A DNA stretch of 44,701 nt from Achromobacter pulmonis (GCF_002885955.2 NZ_POQS01000001.1:1252657-1297357), one strand, 5' to 3'; positions 14,638 through 22,850 are shown, counted from the first letter of the stretch. Translations and numbers: made by a program. Notes: generated from the sequence alone by a model not told the origin.

Positions 14638-15591
14638 CTAGCGTTCCTGGCGCCGGTATTCCGACGGCGACACGCCGTAGCGTTTGCGAAACGCGTGGCT
14701 GAAGCGCGCGGCGTCCGAAAACCCATAGCGATAGGCGATGTCCCCGATCGGCCGGGCGGACTGCGCTGCGTCGCAAAGCGTGTCGCGGCAGCGCTCCAGC
14801 CGCGCGCTGAGGATGAAATCGGCGGGCGTGGTGGACGCTTGCGCGAAGAGCTTGTACAGATACCGCCGCGACACCCGGAAGGCCGCCGCCGCGCTGGCCG
14901 GAGACAAGGCCGGATCATGCAGGTTTTCGAGTATGTGCTGCTGCACGCGGCGCAGTTGCGCCTGGCGCAGTTCGACCTGGTCCTGCTCGGCCAGCGCGCC
15001 GGCCTGTTCGCTGATGTTCAGGCCCATCATCTGCAAGATCGCATTGGCGGCGTCGCGCGACGCGCTCTCCGACAGGTTGGCGTGCTCGTTCAACGCCACC
15101 CGCAGCAGGTCCATGGCCATCCGGCCGCAGCCCTGACGGGCGCTGAAGCGGCGCGCCACGGCATTGCGCATGAAAGGCTCCCAGGCCTCGACATGCTTGC
15201 CGGGCACCTGCATCACCAGGAAATGCGCGCCGTCGTCCACCTCGATCTCGTATGGGCGGGTGGTGTCGTAGATGCCCCATTCGCCCGGGGTCAGCAAGGC
15301 GCTGCGCCGGGCTTGGTGGATTTCGCTGCGGCCGGACAATTGCAGCGTCACTTTGTAGCCGGCCGCGACCGACTGGTCGGCCAGCAGCTTGCTGCGGCGC
15401 ACGCGCTGCGCGCTGCTGCGCAGCTCGCTGACCTGCATCCAGCCCAGTGAGTCCACCGCCACGCTGTTGCGGAAGCGCGCTGGGAACACGGCGGATACTT
15501 CCAGGGGAACAAAGGTATCGCTGACACTTTCCTGCCAGCTGGCGCAATCCAGGAAGTGCCTGGGCGCGCTGCGCAAAAGGGATTGGGACAT
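14638..15591 (-). CDS. AraC-family transcriptional regulator
   Basis: Encodes 317 residues. The N-terminal half (about 30-190) looks like the AraC-binding-like sensor domain found in FeaR-type activators. The C-terminal 100 residues form the double helix-turn-helix AraC DNA-binding domain, with YRYGFSDAARFSHAFRKRYG as the second-helix signature. It lies on the same strand, 82 nt behind the cytochrome gene that ends the aromatic amine dehydrogenase operon. FeaR in E. coli activates amine oxidase and phenylacetaldehyde dehydrogenase genes, so control of the operon next door is a reasonable inference. Ligand unknown. Confidence 0.85.
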   Translation of the reverse strand: MSQSLLRSAPRHFLDCASWQESVSDTFVPLEVSAVFPARFRNSVAVDSLGWMQVSELRSSAQRVRRSKLLADQSVAAGYKVTLQLSGRSEIHQARRSALLTPGEWGIYDTTRPYEIEVDDGAHFLVMQVPGKHVEAWEPFMRNAVARRFSARQGCGRMAMDLLRVALNEHANLSESASRDAANAILQMMGLNISEQAGALAEQDQVELRQAQLRRVQQHILENLHDPALSPASAAAAFRVSRRYLYKLFAQASTTPADFILSARLERCRDTLCDAAQSARPIGDIAYRYGFSDAARFSHAFRKRYGVSPSEYRRQER

Positions 15592-15673
15592 GGCGACTCC
15601 GGAATGCTGCCTCTTTCTAGCATCGGGCGGCGGGACGGGAACATCGGTAACAACCCCTAAGACAGCCGCCCCG

Positions 15674-16201
15674 CTAGGGTTTTCTGTCGCTCCCGTAGGA
15701 ATATTCGGCCAGGTCGAAACCCTGCTTCGACAAGGCCTGCGCCAGCCCGTGGCGCACCGGCACCACGTCCTCGTAGCGGCGCCGCCGCGCCGCCGCCACT
15801 TCCTGTTCGGTGTAGGGACGGAAATCCGCGGGCAGTTGCGCGGCGCTGAAACTTTCCAGCAGCCAGTTCAGCACCGCCGCGAGTTCGGCGTCGCTCAACT
15901 GGGATTGCGCGGCGCCCGGCACCCGGATCAGGTATTCGCGGCCCGCCGGCAAGTGCACGAAAGCGCCGACGGAACCCCGGAAATCGGGAATGCCGTGGCG
16001 GCTGCTGCCGCGGCCGTCCACGCGATGGCAGCCCGCGCACTGCAGGACGTAATCGGCCCGCGCGTCCTGGCGCAACTGCGCCGCCGCGGAACCGTCGGGA
16101 GCGACGCCTTGCGCGACCACGGCCCGCGCCGCGCACAACAGGACGGCGGCGACGCAATGCCGCCGCCATCCCGCCCCCCGCCGCCCCAGCCCCCGGCTCA
16201 T
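15674..16201 (-). CDS. Periplasmic monohaem c-type cytochrome of the aau operon
   Basis: Encodes 175 residues: a signal peptide (hydrophobic stretch about 14-31, ending near VVAQ) and one haem-binding site CAGCH (C55, C58, H59). Its ATG overlaps the aauA stop by 4 nt (ATGA), so it is translationally coupled. A small monohaem cytochrome encoded after the light-chain gene is also described for the Alcaligenes faecalis aau cluster, and it is a likely electron acceptor, direct or indirect, for the dehydrogenase. Oddly, there is no methionine anywhere after the start, so the usual Met sixth ligand is impossible; the family-typical position reads GIPDFRG. A histidine (for example in AFVHLP or VRHGL) may serve instead. 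Confidence 0.85.
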   Translation of the reverse strand: MSRGLGRRGAGWRRHCVAAVLLCAARAVVAQGVAPDGSAAAQLRQDARADYVLQCAGCHRVDGRGSSRHGIPDFRGSVGAFVHLPAGREYLIRVPGAAQSQLSDAELAAVLNWLLESFSAAQLPADFRPYTEQEVAAARRRRYEDVVPVRHGLAQALSKQGFDLAEYSYGSDRKP

Positions 16202-16719
16202 GGCTTCGGCTTCGTCTTGGCCAGTCCCACGATCACGGAGGTGGTGCAGTGGAAGATGGACGATTCGTTGGACATGCACCAGTTCACGTCGTTGTGCAGG
16301 AACATCTGGTAGCCGGGGCGCTCGCGCTCGGCAAAAGCGCACATGCACTTCCCGCAAGCCGCCTTGCCGCAGCAGTCGTTGTAGCTGATGAGGTAGTCCT
16401 TGCCGTCCAGCGGATTGTGGCAGGTTCCCACCCACGACACGGCTGAAGGCGAAGTGCCCGGCGGGCACGAGGTCATGCTGCCGCCGCAGCAGGAACACAG
16501 AAAGCCGTCCACCGCGCAGTAGCGCCAGTAGTCGCAGGCGGTGTCGTCCATCTGCGGCTTCTTGGGGGCCGCCGGCGCCGAGCGCGCCACGGGCAGTACC
16601 GGCATCAGGAAAGCCGTTCCCACCAGCGCCTTGCCGATGCGGTTGAGCACGCTGCGCCGGGACGTGGCGTGCGCGACCGAGCGCGTGGCGCGCTCTCCGA
16701 GTTTATCCAGCCAGTGCAT
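16198..16719 (-). CDS. aauA: Aromatic amine dehydrogenase light chain (TTQ subunit)
   Basis: Encodes 173 residues. It carries the tryptophan tryptophylquinone cofactor that oxidises primary amines to aldehydes in the periplasm. A twin-arginine signal (SRRSVLNRIGKAL, 20-32) leads a cysteine-rich core with at least twelve cysteines for disulfides. The two cofactor tryptophans are W96 (in SAVSWVGTC) and W147 (in NDVNWCMS). D71 and D115 match acidic residues needed for TTQ formation and catalysis in the methylamine enzyme. The AVDGFLCSCCGG and RERPGY stretches resemble aromatic rather than methylamine dehydrogenase. AAGGAG lies 8 nt before the ATG, inside the end of aauD (17-nt overlap). Confidence 0.93.
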   Translation of the reverse strand: MHWLDKLGERATRSVAHATSRRSVLNRIGKALVGTAFLMPVLPVARSAPAAPKKPQMDDTACDYWRYCAVDGFLCSCCGGSMTSCPPGTSPSAVSWVGTCHNPLDGKDYLISYNDCCGKAACGKCMCAFAERERPGYQMFLHNDVNWCMSNESSIFHCTTSVIVGLAKTKPKP

Positions 16720-17341
16720 TGCCGCTCTCCTTGCGGGAAATCCGGGTTTCTTCCAGCGCGCCGGCGGCCAGGAACTCCTGCACCGACGCCACGCCCAGTT
16801 CCTTGGCCGTGAACAGGCTTTCGAGCTGTTCGCGGGAATTGATCAGGCCCTTCGCTCGCAGCGTTCCGGTTTCGTCGATCAGCACGGCGTAGGGCAGCTT
16901 GCTGATCTGGAACTTCATGCCCAGTTCGGTCGACAGCAGGTACGGAAAACGCTCCAGTCCCGCCTGCTTGTAGAACGCCAGATGCTCGGGCATTTCGCCG
17001 TCGCTGGCCAGCACGATGCGCAGCCAGGCGCTTTCGGTGGCGGCCACCGATTTCAGGATCGGCAGCAGCTTCTTGCACACCGGGCAGGTCGGCGACAGAA
17101 AGAACAGCAGTTGGCTGTGCTGCCCGCGTTCGCCCACGACGATGCGCCGGCCCAGCAGGTCGGCAAGTTCGAAGCGCGGCGCCGGTTCGCCGACGCCGGG
17201 GCCCTTGTCCATCGTGAGCGCGCCCATCGGCGCCACGCGTTCGTACAGCACGCCGATCTGCCGCGACAGGGCCAGGATGACCAGCACCAGGCAAAGCACC
17301 ACGCCCCACAGCAGGAAATTGGAAATGATCAAGGCATCCAT
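16703..17341 (-). CDS. aauD: MauD/AauD thioredoxin-like maturation protein
   Basis: Encodes 212 residues. One N-terminal membrane anchor (about 6-25) is followed by a periplasmic thioredoxin-like domain with a CPVC motif (C86, C89) in SPTCPVCKK. MauD-type proteins are needed for forming the many disulfides of the light chain. The ATG at 17341 has a perfect AAGGAG just upstream. It sits 11 nt after aauE and overlaps aauA by 17 nt, so the maturation factor is made together with its client. Confidence 0.9.
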   Translation of the reverse strand: MDALIISNFLLWGVVLCLVLVILALSRQIGVLYERVAPMGALTMDKGPGVGEPAPRFELADLLGRRIVVGERGQHSQLLFFLSPTCPVCKKLLPILKSVAATESAWLRIVLASDGEMPEHLAFYKQAGLERFPYLLSTELGMKFQISKLPYAVLIDETGTLRAKGLINSREQLESLFTAKELGVASVQEFLAAGALEETRISRKESGNALAG

Positions 17342-17352
17342 GTGAAACTCCT

Positions 17353-17910
17353 TCAAAGGTTCCGCAGCTTGAGATGCGAGGCCAAGAGGTGATTGGCGGT
17401 GTAGTAAAGGGCCACCGCGGAGATCGCGAGGCCGAAGACGGCGGCGGCGTCCACCCATTGCAGGCCGCGAGAGCCACCCGCCGCGGCGTGGAGCGCGGGC
17501 GCCGTCCACGACGCCAGGACCGCGTTGCGCAGGACCAGCCACCAGGACAGCCCCGCGCCGCCCTGCCCGCCCCGTCCCGTGCCGCTGGCCGGACCGCCGC
17601 AGCCGCAATCGATGTCGCGATGGCCGCGCAGCAAGTTGAACGCCAGCGCCGCGGTGGCCGTCGCCAGCACCAGCAGCGCCAGTTGCGCCCCCGCCGCCTG
17701 GCGCGGCGGCGCCAGCAACAGGACGCCGGCCACGGCCTCGGCCAGCGCATAGGCCCATGCGAACGCACCGCTCCAGCTTTCGGGCAGGATCCGGTAGGCC
17801 GACACCGCCGCGGAGAAGCGCGCCATGTCCCGCAGTTTTTCCAGCGCGCCCAGAAGCAGCACGCAGGCCAGCGCCGCGCTCGCGGCATAGAGCAGTACGG
17901 GATCGTTCAT
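17353..17910 (-). CDS. aauE: MauE/AauE membrane maturation protein
   Basis: Encodes 185 residues with about four membrane segments (near 5-22, 48-66, 76-94 and 150-172) and a CGCGG motif (C102, C104) between them. MauE-family proteins work with MauD in maturing the light chain, probably in passing electrons or disulfide equivalents across the membrane. The ATG overlaps the aauB stop by 4 nt (ATGA). The short cytoplasmic or periplasmic loop holding the cysteine pair is the only clear redox feature. Confidence 0.88.
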   Translation of the reverse strand: MNDPVLLYAASAALACVLLLGALEKLRDMARFSAAVSAYRILPESWSGAFAWAYALAEAVAGVLLLAPPRQAAGAQLALLVLATATAALAFNLLRGHRDIDCGCGGPASGTGRGGQGGAGLSWWLVLRNAVLASWTAPALHAAAGGSRGLQWVDAAAVFGLAISAVALYYTANHLLASHLKLRNL

Positions 17911-19097
17911 GGCGCCCTCCAGGGTTGCGGCTCGACCTGCAGCGCAGTCTCGCCCGCGCCCTCGATCGTTCCCTTGAGAACGGGCGCGGCCGGCGCTGCG
18001 TCGTAGACGTTCACGTTGCCGCCGTCCAGCGTGTAGAGGCGCGGCGCCTCGTCCTGCGATACCGACATGGACAGTGCATTCCTGCCCGGCACCCGCGCCA
18101 CCCGCTTGTGCGTGGACAGGTCGTAGACCCAGATCTCGGAGGCGGGCGTCTTGTGCGAGCCTTCGGCGCCGTTCGGATGCATGCCGACGTAGAGCCGCTT
18201 GCTTGCCTGGTTCACGGCCAGCAGGTTGTAGCCGCCGGGTCGCCAGCCCTGGTCCTTGCCCGACGCGTCCAGCAGGGACCACGGTTTGCCGAAGACGGCG
18301 TCCTGGCCGCTGAAATCCGCGCTGTACACGTTGCCGTTGTAGGAGACGAAATAGAACGTGTTGCCGAGGTTCTCGGTATGCGTGAAGACCGGGTCCTTTT
18401 CCGGATCGAACATCGGCTGGCTGCGCTGCTGGCCCGCCGGCTTGCCGGCCGCGTCCAGGTCGACGGTCAGCAGCGCGCCGTCGCCGCAGATGCTGGCGAA
18501 GCTGCGCGGGCGGGACGGCAGGACGATGATGCTCCAGCATCCCGCGGCGGCCGTGATTTCGTCGGTGAACTGGCGCGTCTTCAAATCCACCACCGTGACC
18601 GAGGACGCCGGCGTGGCGTTCTGCACGAACAGCAGCCCGCCGTCGGTGCTCTGGCGCAGGTAGTTGCGGTAGTTCAGCGCCTGCGCGCGCTTCTGCGGGA
18701 TGGGCACCTCGAACCTGGGCGTCAGCGTCTCGGCGTCCCAGGCTTCGATCAGGTCGGTCCGCTTGCCGCGGTTGAGCCGTTCGTAGTAGGTCGTCATCAC
18801 GTAGATGTCCTTGCCGTCCGCGGACACGGTCATGTGACCGTTGAACGAGGTGGGCACCAGCCCCAGGAATTTGCGGGTGTCGCCGTCGTAGATGTTGATC
18901 CGGCTGTCCACCAGGTGATTGAAGACGGCATCCATCACATACAGCCGGTGAGGCGTGGCAGGCGGCAGGCGGGCGCCGCCCTTGAGCTCCTCCACCGGCA
19001 GGTCCGCCCGGGCGAGCCCGGCCGCGGCGGCCAGGGCGGCGCACAGCGCCCACTGTCCCGCCCGCGATGTGCATGATCTGGCGCGTAGCGCATTCAT
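17907..19097 (-). CDS. aauB: Aromatic amine dehydrogenase heavy chain
   Basis: Encodes 396 residues. A signal peptide ends near ARA (29-31). The rest is repeats of a seven-bladed beta-propeller as in methylamine/aromatic amine dehydrogenase heavy chains, with recurring DLKTRQF, DLSTHKR and YVMDAVF type strands. Two heavy and two light chains form the active enzyme; the heavy chain shapes the substrate channel to the TTQ. The internal ATG at 19097 is chosen because GGAG precedes it and it starts directly before the signal peptide; the longer frame to 19184 lacks one. It is the first of the tightly coupled aauB-E-D-A-cytochrome block. Confidence 0.9.
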   Translation of the reverse strand: MNALRARSCTSRAGQWALCAALAAAAGLARADLPVEELKGGARLPPATPHRLYVMDAVFNHLVDSRINIYDGDTRKFLGLVPTSFNGHMTVSADGKDIYVMTTYYERLNRGKRTDLIEAWDAETLTPRFEVPIPQKRAQALNYRNYLRQSTDGGLLFVQNATPASSVTVVDLKTRQFTDEITAAAGCWSIIVLPSRPRSFASICGDGALLTVDLDAAGKPAGQQRSQPMFDPEKDPVFTHTENLGNTFYFVSYNGNVYSADFSGQDAVFGKPWSLLDASGKDQGWRPGGYNLLAVNQASKRLYVGMHPNGAEGSHKTPASEIWVYDLSTHKRVARVPGRNALSMSVSQDEAPRLYTLDGGNVNVYDAAPAAPVLKGTIEGAGETALQVEPQPWRAP

Positions 19098-19167
19098 CGA
19101 TATTCTCCTCGTCTCATGATCGGATCTCCCTGGGCCTGCCGACGCTGAAAGCAGCCACGCACAGGCC

Positions 19168-20049
19168 TTAAAACGCGTAGACATAGCGCAGCTGCACGCC
19201 GCGCATGCGCGGCCCGTTCTCGACCTTCAGGTCGTGGATGTACTGCATCTGAATCTGGTTGGCGTCGTTGATCTGGTGCGTGAGCTCGACGGCCAACTGG
19301 TGGTTGCGGGCGCTGGTGGCCACGGTTTCGCCCGAGGAGGTCTCCCGCCCGCCGGTTTCGTAGCGATAGCGCACCCCGGTATAGGTGTCGGGCGTCAGGT
19401 TGGTCGACGCCAGGGCGAAAAAGCGGAACGAAGGATCTTTCTTCAGCGTCTGCCCATACCAGTCGGTGTTGCGGCCATAGATCTCCACTTCCGCGATGGC
19501 TTCGAGATAGGTGGATTCGCCTATCCCCTTCACGAAGGAAAAATCCTGGATGGTCGACCAGCGGTTCTTCCCGGGCGAGACATCGGGCCGCGAGCCGTCG
19601 TAGCGGCCCACCGGCGCAACGATGAACGGCTCCCAGGCGAACCAGGTTCTGGTCTGCTCATTGTTGTAGAACCAGATCGCCGACCCCAGCGTCAGGTCGC
19701 CTATGCCTGTCTGGTGGTCGCCCGGCGCGCCCGGCAGCTCCATCGACGTGCGGTACATCGGCACGATGAATTCGAGCTGCACCGTCTTGCCGTAAAACTC
19801 CCGGTAATGCATCTGGCGATACACCAGCGCGTTAACGTCCACCGAGGCGCCTCCCACCCGCTTGCCTTCGGCGTACAGCCCGGACGAGCGCAGCCCCGCC
19901 AGATAGCCTGCGACGAGATTGGTGCCCACCGGCGCGGGTATCCAATCGCGCGCGCTGGGATCTCCAGCCCATGCCGCCTGCGACGCCCCCGCGCAGGCCA
20001 ACAGCAGCGCGGCGCGCGCGCGGGTCCGGCAAAGCCTGCTGCCTGCCAT
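19168..20049 (-). CDS. Outer-membrane beta-barrel protein (phenol-degradation MetA-type)
   Basis: Encodes 293 residues. A signal peptide ends at AWA (26-28), and the mature part alternates polar and aromatic residues, ending in the outer-membrane signature YVYAF. This matches the transporter-like outer-membrane family annotated near aromatic degradation genes. It probably lets the amine or related aromatics into the periplasm. AAGGGG precedes the ATG at 20049. It lies between the aldehyde dehydrogenase and aauB, separated from each by about 70 nt, the first gap containing a strong hairpin. Substrate not shown by sequence. Confidence 0.8.
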   Translation of the reverse strand: MAGSRLCRTRARAALLLACAGASQAAWAGDPSARDWIPAPVGTNLVAGYLAGLRSSGLYAEGKRVGGASVDVNALVYRQMHYREFYGKTVQLEFIVPMYRTSMELPGAPGDHQTGIGDLTLGSAIWFYNNEQTRTWFAWEPFIVAPVGRYDGSRPDVSPGKNRWSTIQDFSFVKGIGESTYLEAIAEVEIYGRNTDWYGQTLKKDPSFRFFALASTNLTPDTYTGVRYRYETGGRETSSGETVATSARNHQLAVELTHQINDANQIQMQYIHDLKVENGPRMRGVQLRYVYAF

Positions 20050-20071
20050 GTATTTCCCCTTGGTTCCGTGA

Positions 20072-20110
20072 CGGCGCGGCCACCGGTATCTCCCGGTTTG
20101 GGCCGCGCCG
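20072..20110 (-). other. Long intercistronic hairpin in the aau operon
   Basis: A perfect 10-bp outer stem (20072-20081 with 20101-20110) encloses an inner 5-bp stem ACCGG/CCGGT (20082-20086, 20093-20097) with a 6-nt loop and a 3-nt bulge. It follows the aldehyde dehydrogenase stop by only 6 nt, and on the minus strand no U-tract follows it. It is better explained as an mRNA-processing or stability hairpin that lets the dehydrogenase and downstream genes reach different levels than as a terminator. Confidence 0.6.
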
Positions 20111-20116
20111 CCGTTG

Positions 20117-21622
20117 TTAGTACGCCATGCAGACCGACTTCTTCTCCAGGTACAGATCCAGCACGGCGCGGCCGTGCTCGCGGCCAATGCCGGATTGCTT
20201 GAACCCGCCGAAAGGCATGTTCGGGTCCAGCATGTTGTGGGTGTTCACCCAGATGGTGCCGGCGTCGATGCGCGGGATCAGGCTTTGGACGCGGCCGAGG
20301 TCATTGCTCCACAGGCTCGCGCCCAGGCCGAAGGCGCTGTCGTTGGCCAGCCGCACGGCGTCGTCCAGGCTGTCGAAGGGCTGCGCCACGACCACGGGCC
20401 CGAAAATCTCTTCGCGCGCGATTCTTGCGTCGGATCGCAGGCCGGCAAAGACGGTGGGCTGCACGAAATAGCCTTGGCCCTCGCCGGCCGCGCCCCCCGC
20501 CAGCACCTGGCCGCCTTCGGCGCGCCCGAGACCGATGTAGTCCATGACGCGCCGCTGGTGGCGCGCCGAAACCAGCGGACCGATCTGCGTGGCCGGATCG
20601 AAGCCCGAGCCCAGCTTCATACCGGCGGCCAGGTCGGCCAGCCCCTGCACGACCTTGGCGTACAAGCCCTTCTGCACGTAGAGCCGCGAGCCGGCCGTGC
20701 ACACCTGGCCCTGGTTGAAGAAAATGGCGGCGGCGGCGCCCTGCACGGCGCGGTCGACGTCGCAATCGTCCAGCACGATCACCGGGGACTTGCCGCCCAG
20801 CTCCAGCGACACCCGCTTCATGTCGTCCATCGCGGCGCGGCCGATCAGCTTGCCCACCTCGGTGGAGCCGGTGAACGCGATCTTGTCGACGCCGGGATGG
20901 GCGACCAGCGCCGCGCCCGCCGTTTCACCGCGGCCCGTCACGACATTGACCACGCCGGGCGGGAAACCCGCTTCCAGCACCAGTTCGGCCAGACGCAGCG
21001 CGGTCAGCGGGGTTTCCTCGGCGGGCTTGAGCACCACGGTGCAGCCGGCCGCCAACGCCGGCGCGATCTTCCAGATCGCCATCAGCAGCGGGAAATTCCA
21101 GGGAACGATCGCGCCGACCACGCCCACGGGCTGCGGCAAGGTCTGGGCGCTGTACCGGACGCCCGGCGGAAACGGAATGGACAGCGACAGCGTATCGCCG
21201 GTGATCTTGGTGGCCCAGCCCGCCATGTAGCGCAGCCACTGCGCGCCGGACCCGACTTCCAGCGCCTGCGCCACGCCCAGCAGCTTGCCATTGTTGAGCG
21301 TTTCCAGGCGGGCCAGCTCGTCGCCATGCTGCTCGACGAGGTCCGCCAGCTTCAGCAGCAGGCGTTCGCGGCCGGCGGGCAGCATATCGCGCCAGGGCCC
21401 GGCGTCGAATGCGCGCCTGGCGGCCTGCACCGCCTGGTCGATCTGGGCGGGACCGGCGTCCGGCTGGTGCGCGATCACCTGGCCAGTGGCGGGATCGTGC
21501 ACGGCGATGGGCTGGCCCTGCCCTTCGCGCACGGGCTCGCCGTCGATCAGCATGGACTCTCTGATGGCGCCCAGTTCCGGGCGATCGGCGGGAACGGCAG
21601 AGGAAACGCTTGCAGCAGGCAT
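20117..21622 (-). CDS. Aldehyde dehydrogenase, phenylacetaldehyde-type
   Basis: Encodes 501 residues of the NAD(P)-dependent aldehyde dehydrogenase superfamily, lacking a signal peptide and so cytoplasmic. The catalytic cysteine is C308 (FFNQGQVCTAG), the general base E274 (LELGGKSP), and the oxyanion asparagine N176 (PWNFPL). Length and sequence resemble FeaB/PadA-type enzymes that oxidise arylacetaldehydes. In this operon its likely substrate is the aldehyde released by the amine dehydrogenase, which gives the arylacetate. GGAG lies before the ATG at 21622; a longer frame upstream would run through the promoter area. First gene of the operon. Confidence 0.88.
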   Translation of the reverse strand: MPAASVSSAVPADRPELGAIRESMLIDGEPVREGQGQPIAVHDPATGQVIAHQPDAGPAQIDQAVQAARRAFDAGPWRDMLPAGRERLLLKLADLVEQHGDELARLETLNNGKLLGVAQALEVGSGAQWLRYMAGWATKITGDTLSLSIPFPPGVRYSAQTLPQPVGVVGAIVPWNFPLLMAIWKIAPALAAGCTVVLKPAEETPLTALRLAELVLEAGFPPGVVNVVTGRGETAGAALVAHPGVDKIAFTGSTEVGKLIGRAAMDDMKRVSLELGGKSPVIVLDDCDVDRAVQGAAAAIFFNQGQVCTAGSRLYVQKGLYAKVVQGLADLAAGMKLGSGFDPATQIGPLVSARHQRRVMDYIGLGRAEGGQVLAGGAAGEGQGYFVQPTVFAGLRSDARIAREEIFGPVVVAQPFDSLDDAVRLANDSAFGLGASLWSNDLGRVQSLIPRIDAGTIWVNTHNMLDPNMPFGGFKQSGIGREHGRAVLDLYLEKKSVCMAY

Positions 21623-21683
21623 TCGGAACTCCAGCGAACAGGTCGGAGCCAGAATAGCAACGGTGTCTGCGGCTGGCTTGTCG

Positions 21684-21719
21684 GGCCGTGCATGGCGATT
21701 TGTCATTCTGCGCACGGCC
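21684..21719. promoter_or_regulatory. 8-bp inverted repeat upstream of the amine-catabolism operon
   Basis: GGCCGTGC (21684-21691) and GCACGGCC (21712-21719) are exact inverted repeats 20 nt apart (centre-to-centre 28 bp), about 60-100 nt upstream of the aldehyde dehydrogenase start. A minus-strand TATTCT (21656-21651) could be a -10 box, but no matching -35 was seen, which fits an activator-dependent promoter. The nearby AraC-type regulator is one possible binder. Inference only. Confidence 0.4.
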
Positions 21720-21725
21720 GGCGCG

Positions 21726-21766
21726 AAAAAAAACCGGCAGGAACGCGGAGTCGCGCCCCTGCCGGT
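21726..21766 (-). terminator. Intrinsic terminator of the quinone oxidoreductase gene
   Basis: On the minus strand, ACCGGCAGG and CCTGCCGGT form a 9-bp stem (21758-21766 with 21733-21741), followed by eight T residues (21733-21726). It closes the qor transcript and so separates it from the amine-catabolism operon downstream. Confidence 0.88.
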
Positions 21767-21809
21767 CCCGCGCGGCCCCTGCCCGGGGCCGCGCGCCGTC
21801 ATCCCCGCC

Positions 21810-22799
21810 TCAATCCAGCATCAGCACCGTCGCGCCCGTGGTCTTGCGCCCGGCCAGCGCCGTCTGCGCTTCACCGGCCTGTTCCAGCGTGTAGCGCTGG
21901 TCGATGCGGACCTTGATCTTCTTCTTCAGGACCAGGTCGAACAGTTCTTCGGAAGCGGCCTGCAGCTTGGCCAGCGTGTTGACGTGGATGCCCAGCGAGG
22001 GCCGGGTCACGTACAGGCTGCCCTTCTGGTTCAGCGTCGCCAGGTTGACGCCCGACACCGGGCCGGAGGCGTTGCCGAAGCTGACCATCAGGCCGCGCGG
22101 CTCGATGCAGTCCAGCGAGGTTTCCCAGGTGTCCTTGCCCACGCCGTCATAGACCACCGGCACCTTCTTGCCGCCGGTCAGTTCCAGCACGCGCTCGACC
22201 ACGTTTTCGCGCGAGTAGTCGATGGTTTCCCAGGCGCCGTTGGCGCGGGCCAGTTCGGCCTTCTCGGGGCTGGAGACCGTGCCGATCAGCTTCACGCCCA
22301 GCGCGCGGGCCCATTGGCAGGCGATCAGGCCCACCCCGCCGGCGGCGGCGTGGAACAGAATGGTTTCGCCGCCCTGCAGGCGGTAGGTCTGGCGGAACAG
22401 GTACTGCACGGTCAGGCCCTTGAGCATCAGCGCGGCGGCCTCGTCGAAACCGATGCCCTTGGGCACCTTGACGACCTGGGCGGCGGGCACGTTGCGCGCC
22501 TCGGCGTAGGCGCCGATGGGGCTTTGGCCATAGGCGACGCGGTCGCCCTTCTTCAGGTGCTTGACGTCGGCGCCCACCGCGGTCACCTCGCCCGCGCCCT
22601 CGAAGCCCAGCCCGTGGGGCAGCGGGTGCGGATACAAGCCCGTGCGGTAATAGATATCGATGAAGTTCAGGCCGGCGGCGTGCTGCCGGATGGTGACTTC
22701 GTTGGCGGCGGGCGGCGGAACCTCCACCTCGGCCAGCTTCAGGACTTCGGGACCACCGTGCTGCTCGATACGAATTGCCTTGACGAGATTGCTGGCCAT
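21810..22799 (-). CDS. qor: NADPH:quinone oxidoreductase (zeta-crystallin type)
   Basis: Encodes 329 residues of the medium-chain dehydrogenase/reductase superfamily, quinone oxidoreductase subgroup, which reduces quinones with NADPH in the cytoplasm. It lacks the zinc-binding cysteines of alcohol dehydrogenases. The dinucleotide-binding loop is AAAGGVGLIACQWA (about 151-164), and the N-terminal GroES-like fold contains GLNFIDIYYRTGLY. AGGAGG precedes the ATG. It has its own terminator and is a single-gene unit. Confidence 0.9.
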   Translation of the reverse strand: MASNLVKAIRIEQHGGPEVLKLAEVEVPPPAANEVTIRQHAAGLNFIDIYYRTGLYPHPLPHGLGFEGAGEVTAVGADVKHLKKGDRVAYGQSPIGAYAEARNVPAAQVVKVPKGIGFDEAAALMLKGLTVQYLFRQTYRLQGGETILFHAAAGGVGLIACQWARALGVKLIGTVSSPEKAELARANGAWETIDYSRENVVERVLELTGGKKVPVVYDGVGKDTWETSLDCIEPRGLMVSFGNASGPVSGVNLATLNQKGSLYVTRPSLGIHVNTLAKLQAASEELFDLVLKKKIKVRIDQRYTLEQAGEAQTALAGRKTTGATVLMLD

Positions 22800-22850
22800 G
22801 CGGGCCTCCTTTCAATGGAAATAATGCGAACTAAGCGACAAAAACCGGAT

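Noticed and set aside
16198..19097. Methylamine dehydrogenase (mauBEDA) instead of aromatic amine dehydrogenase
   Set aside because: Light-chain segments AVDGFLCSCCGG and RERPGY and the aldehyde dehydrogenase neighbour fit the aromatic enzyme; mauG, mauF and amicyanin genes are absent. Not fully excluded.
21623..21725. Sigma-54 promoter for the amine operon
   Set aside because: A TTGCT is present on the minus strand, but no GG lies at the required 10-bp distance.
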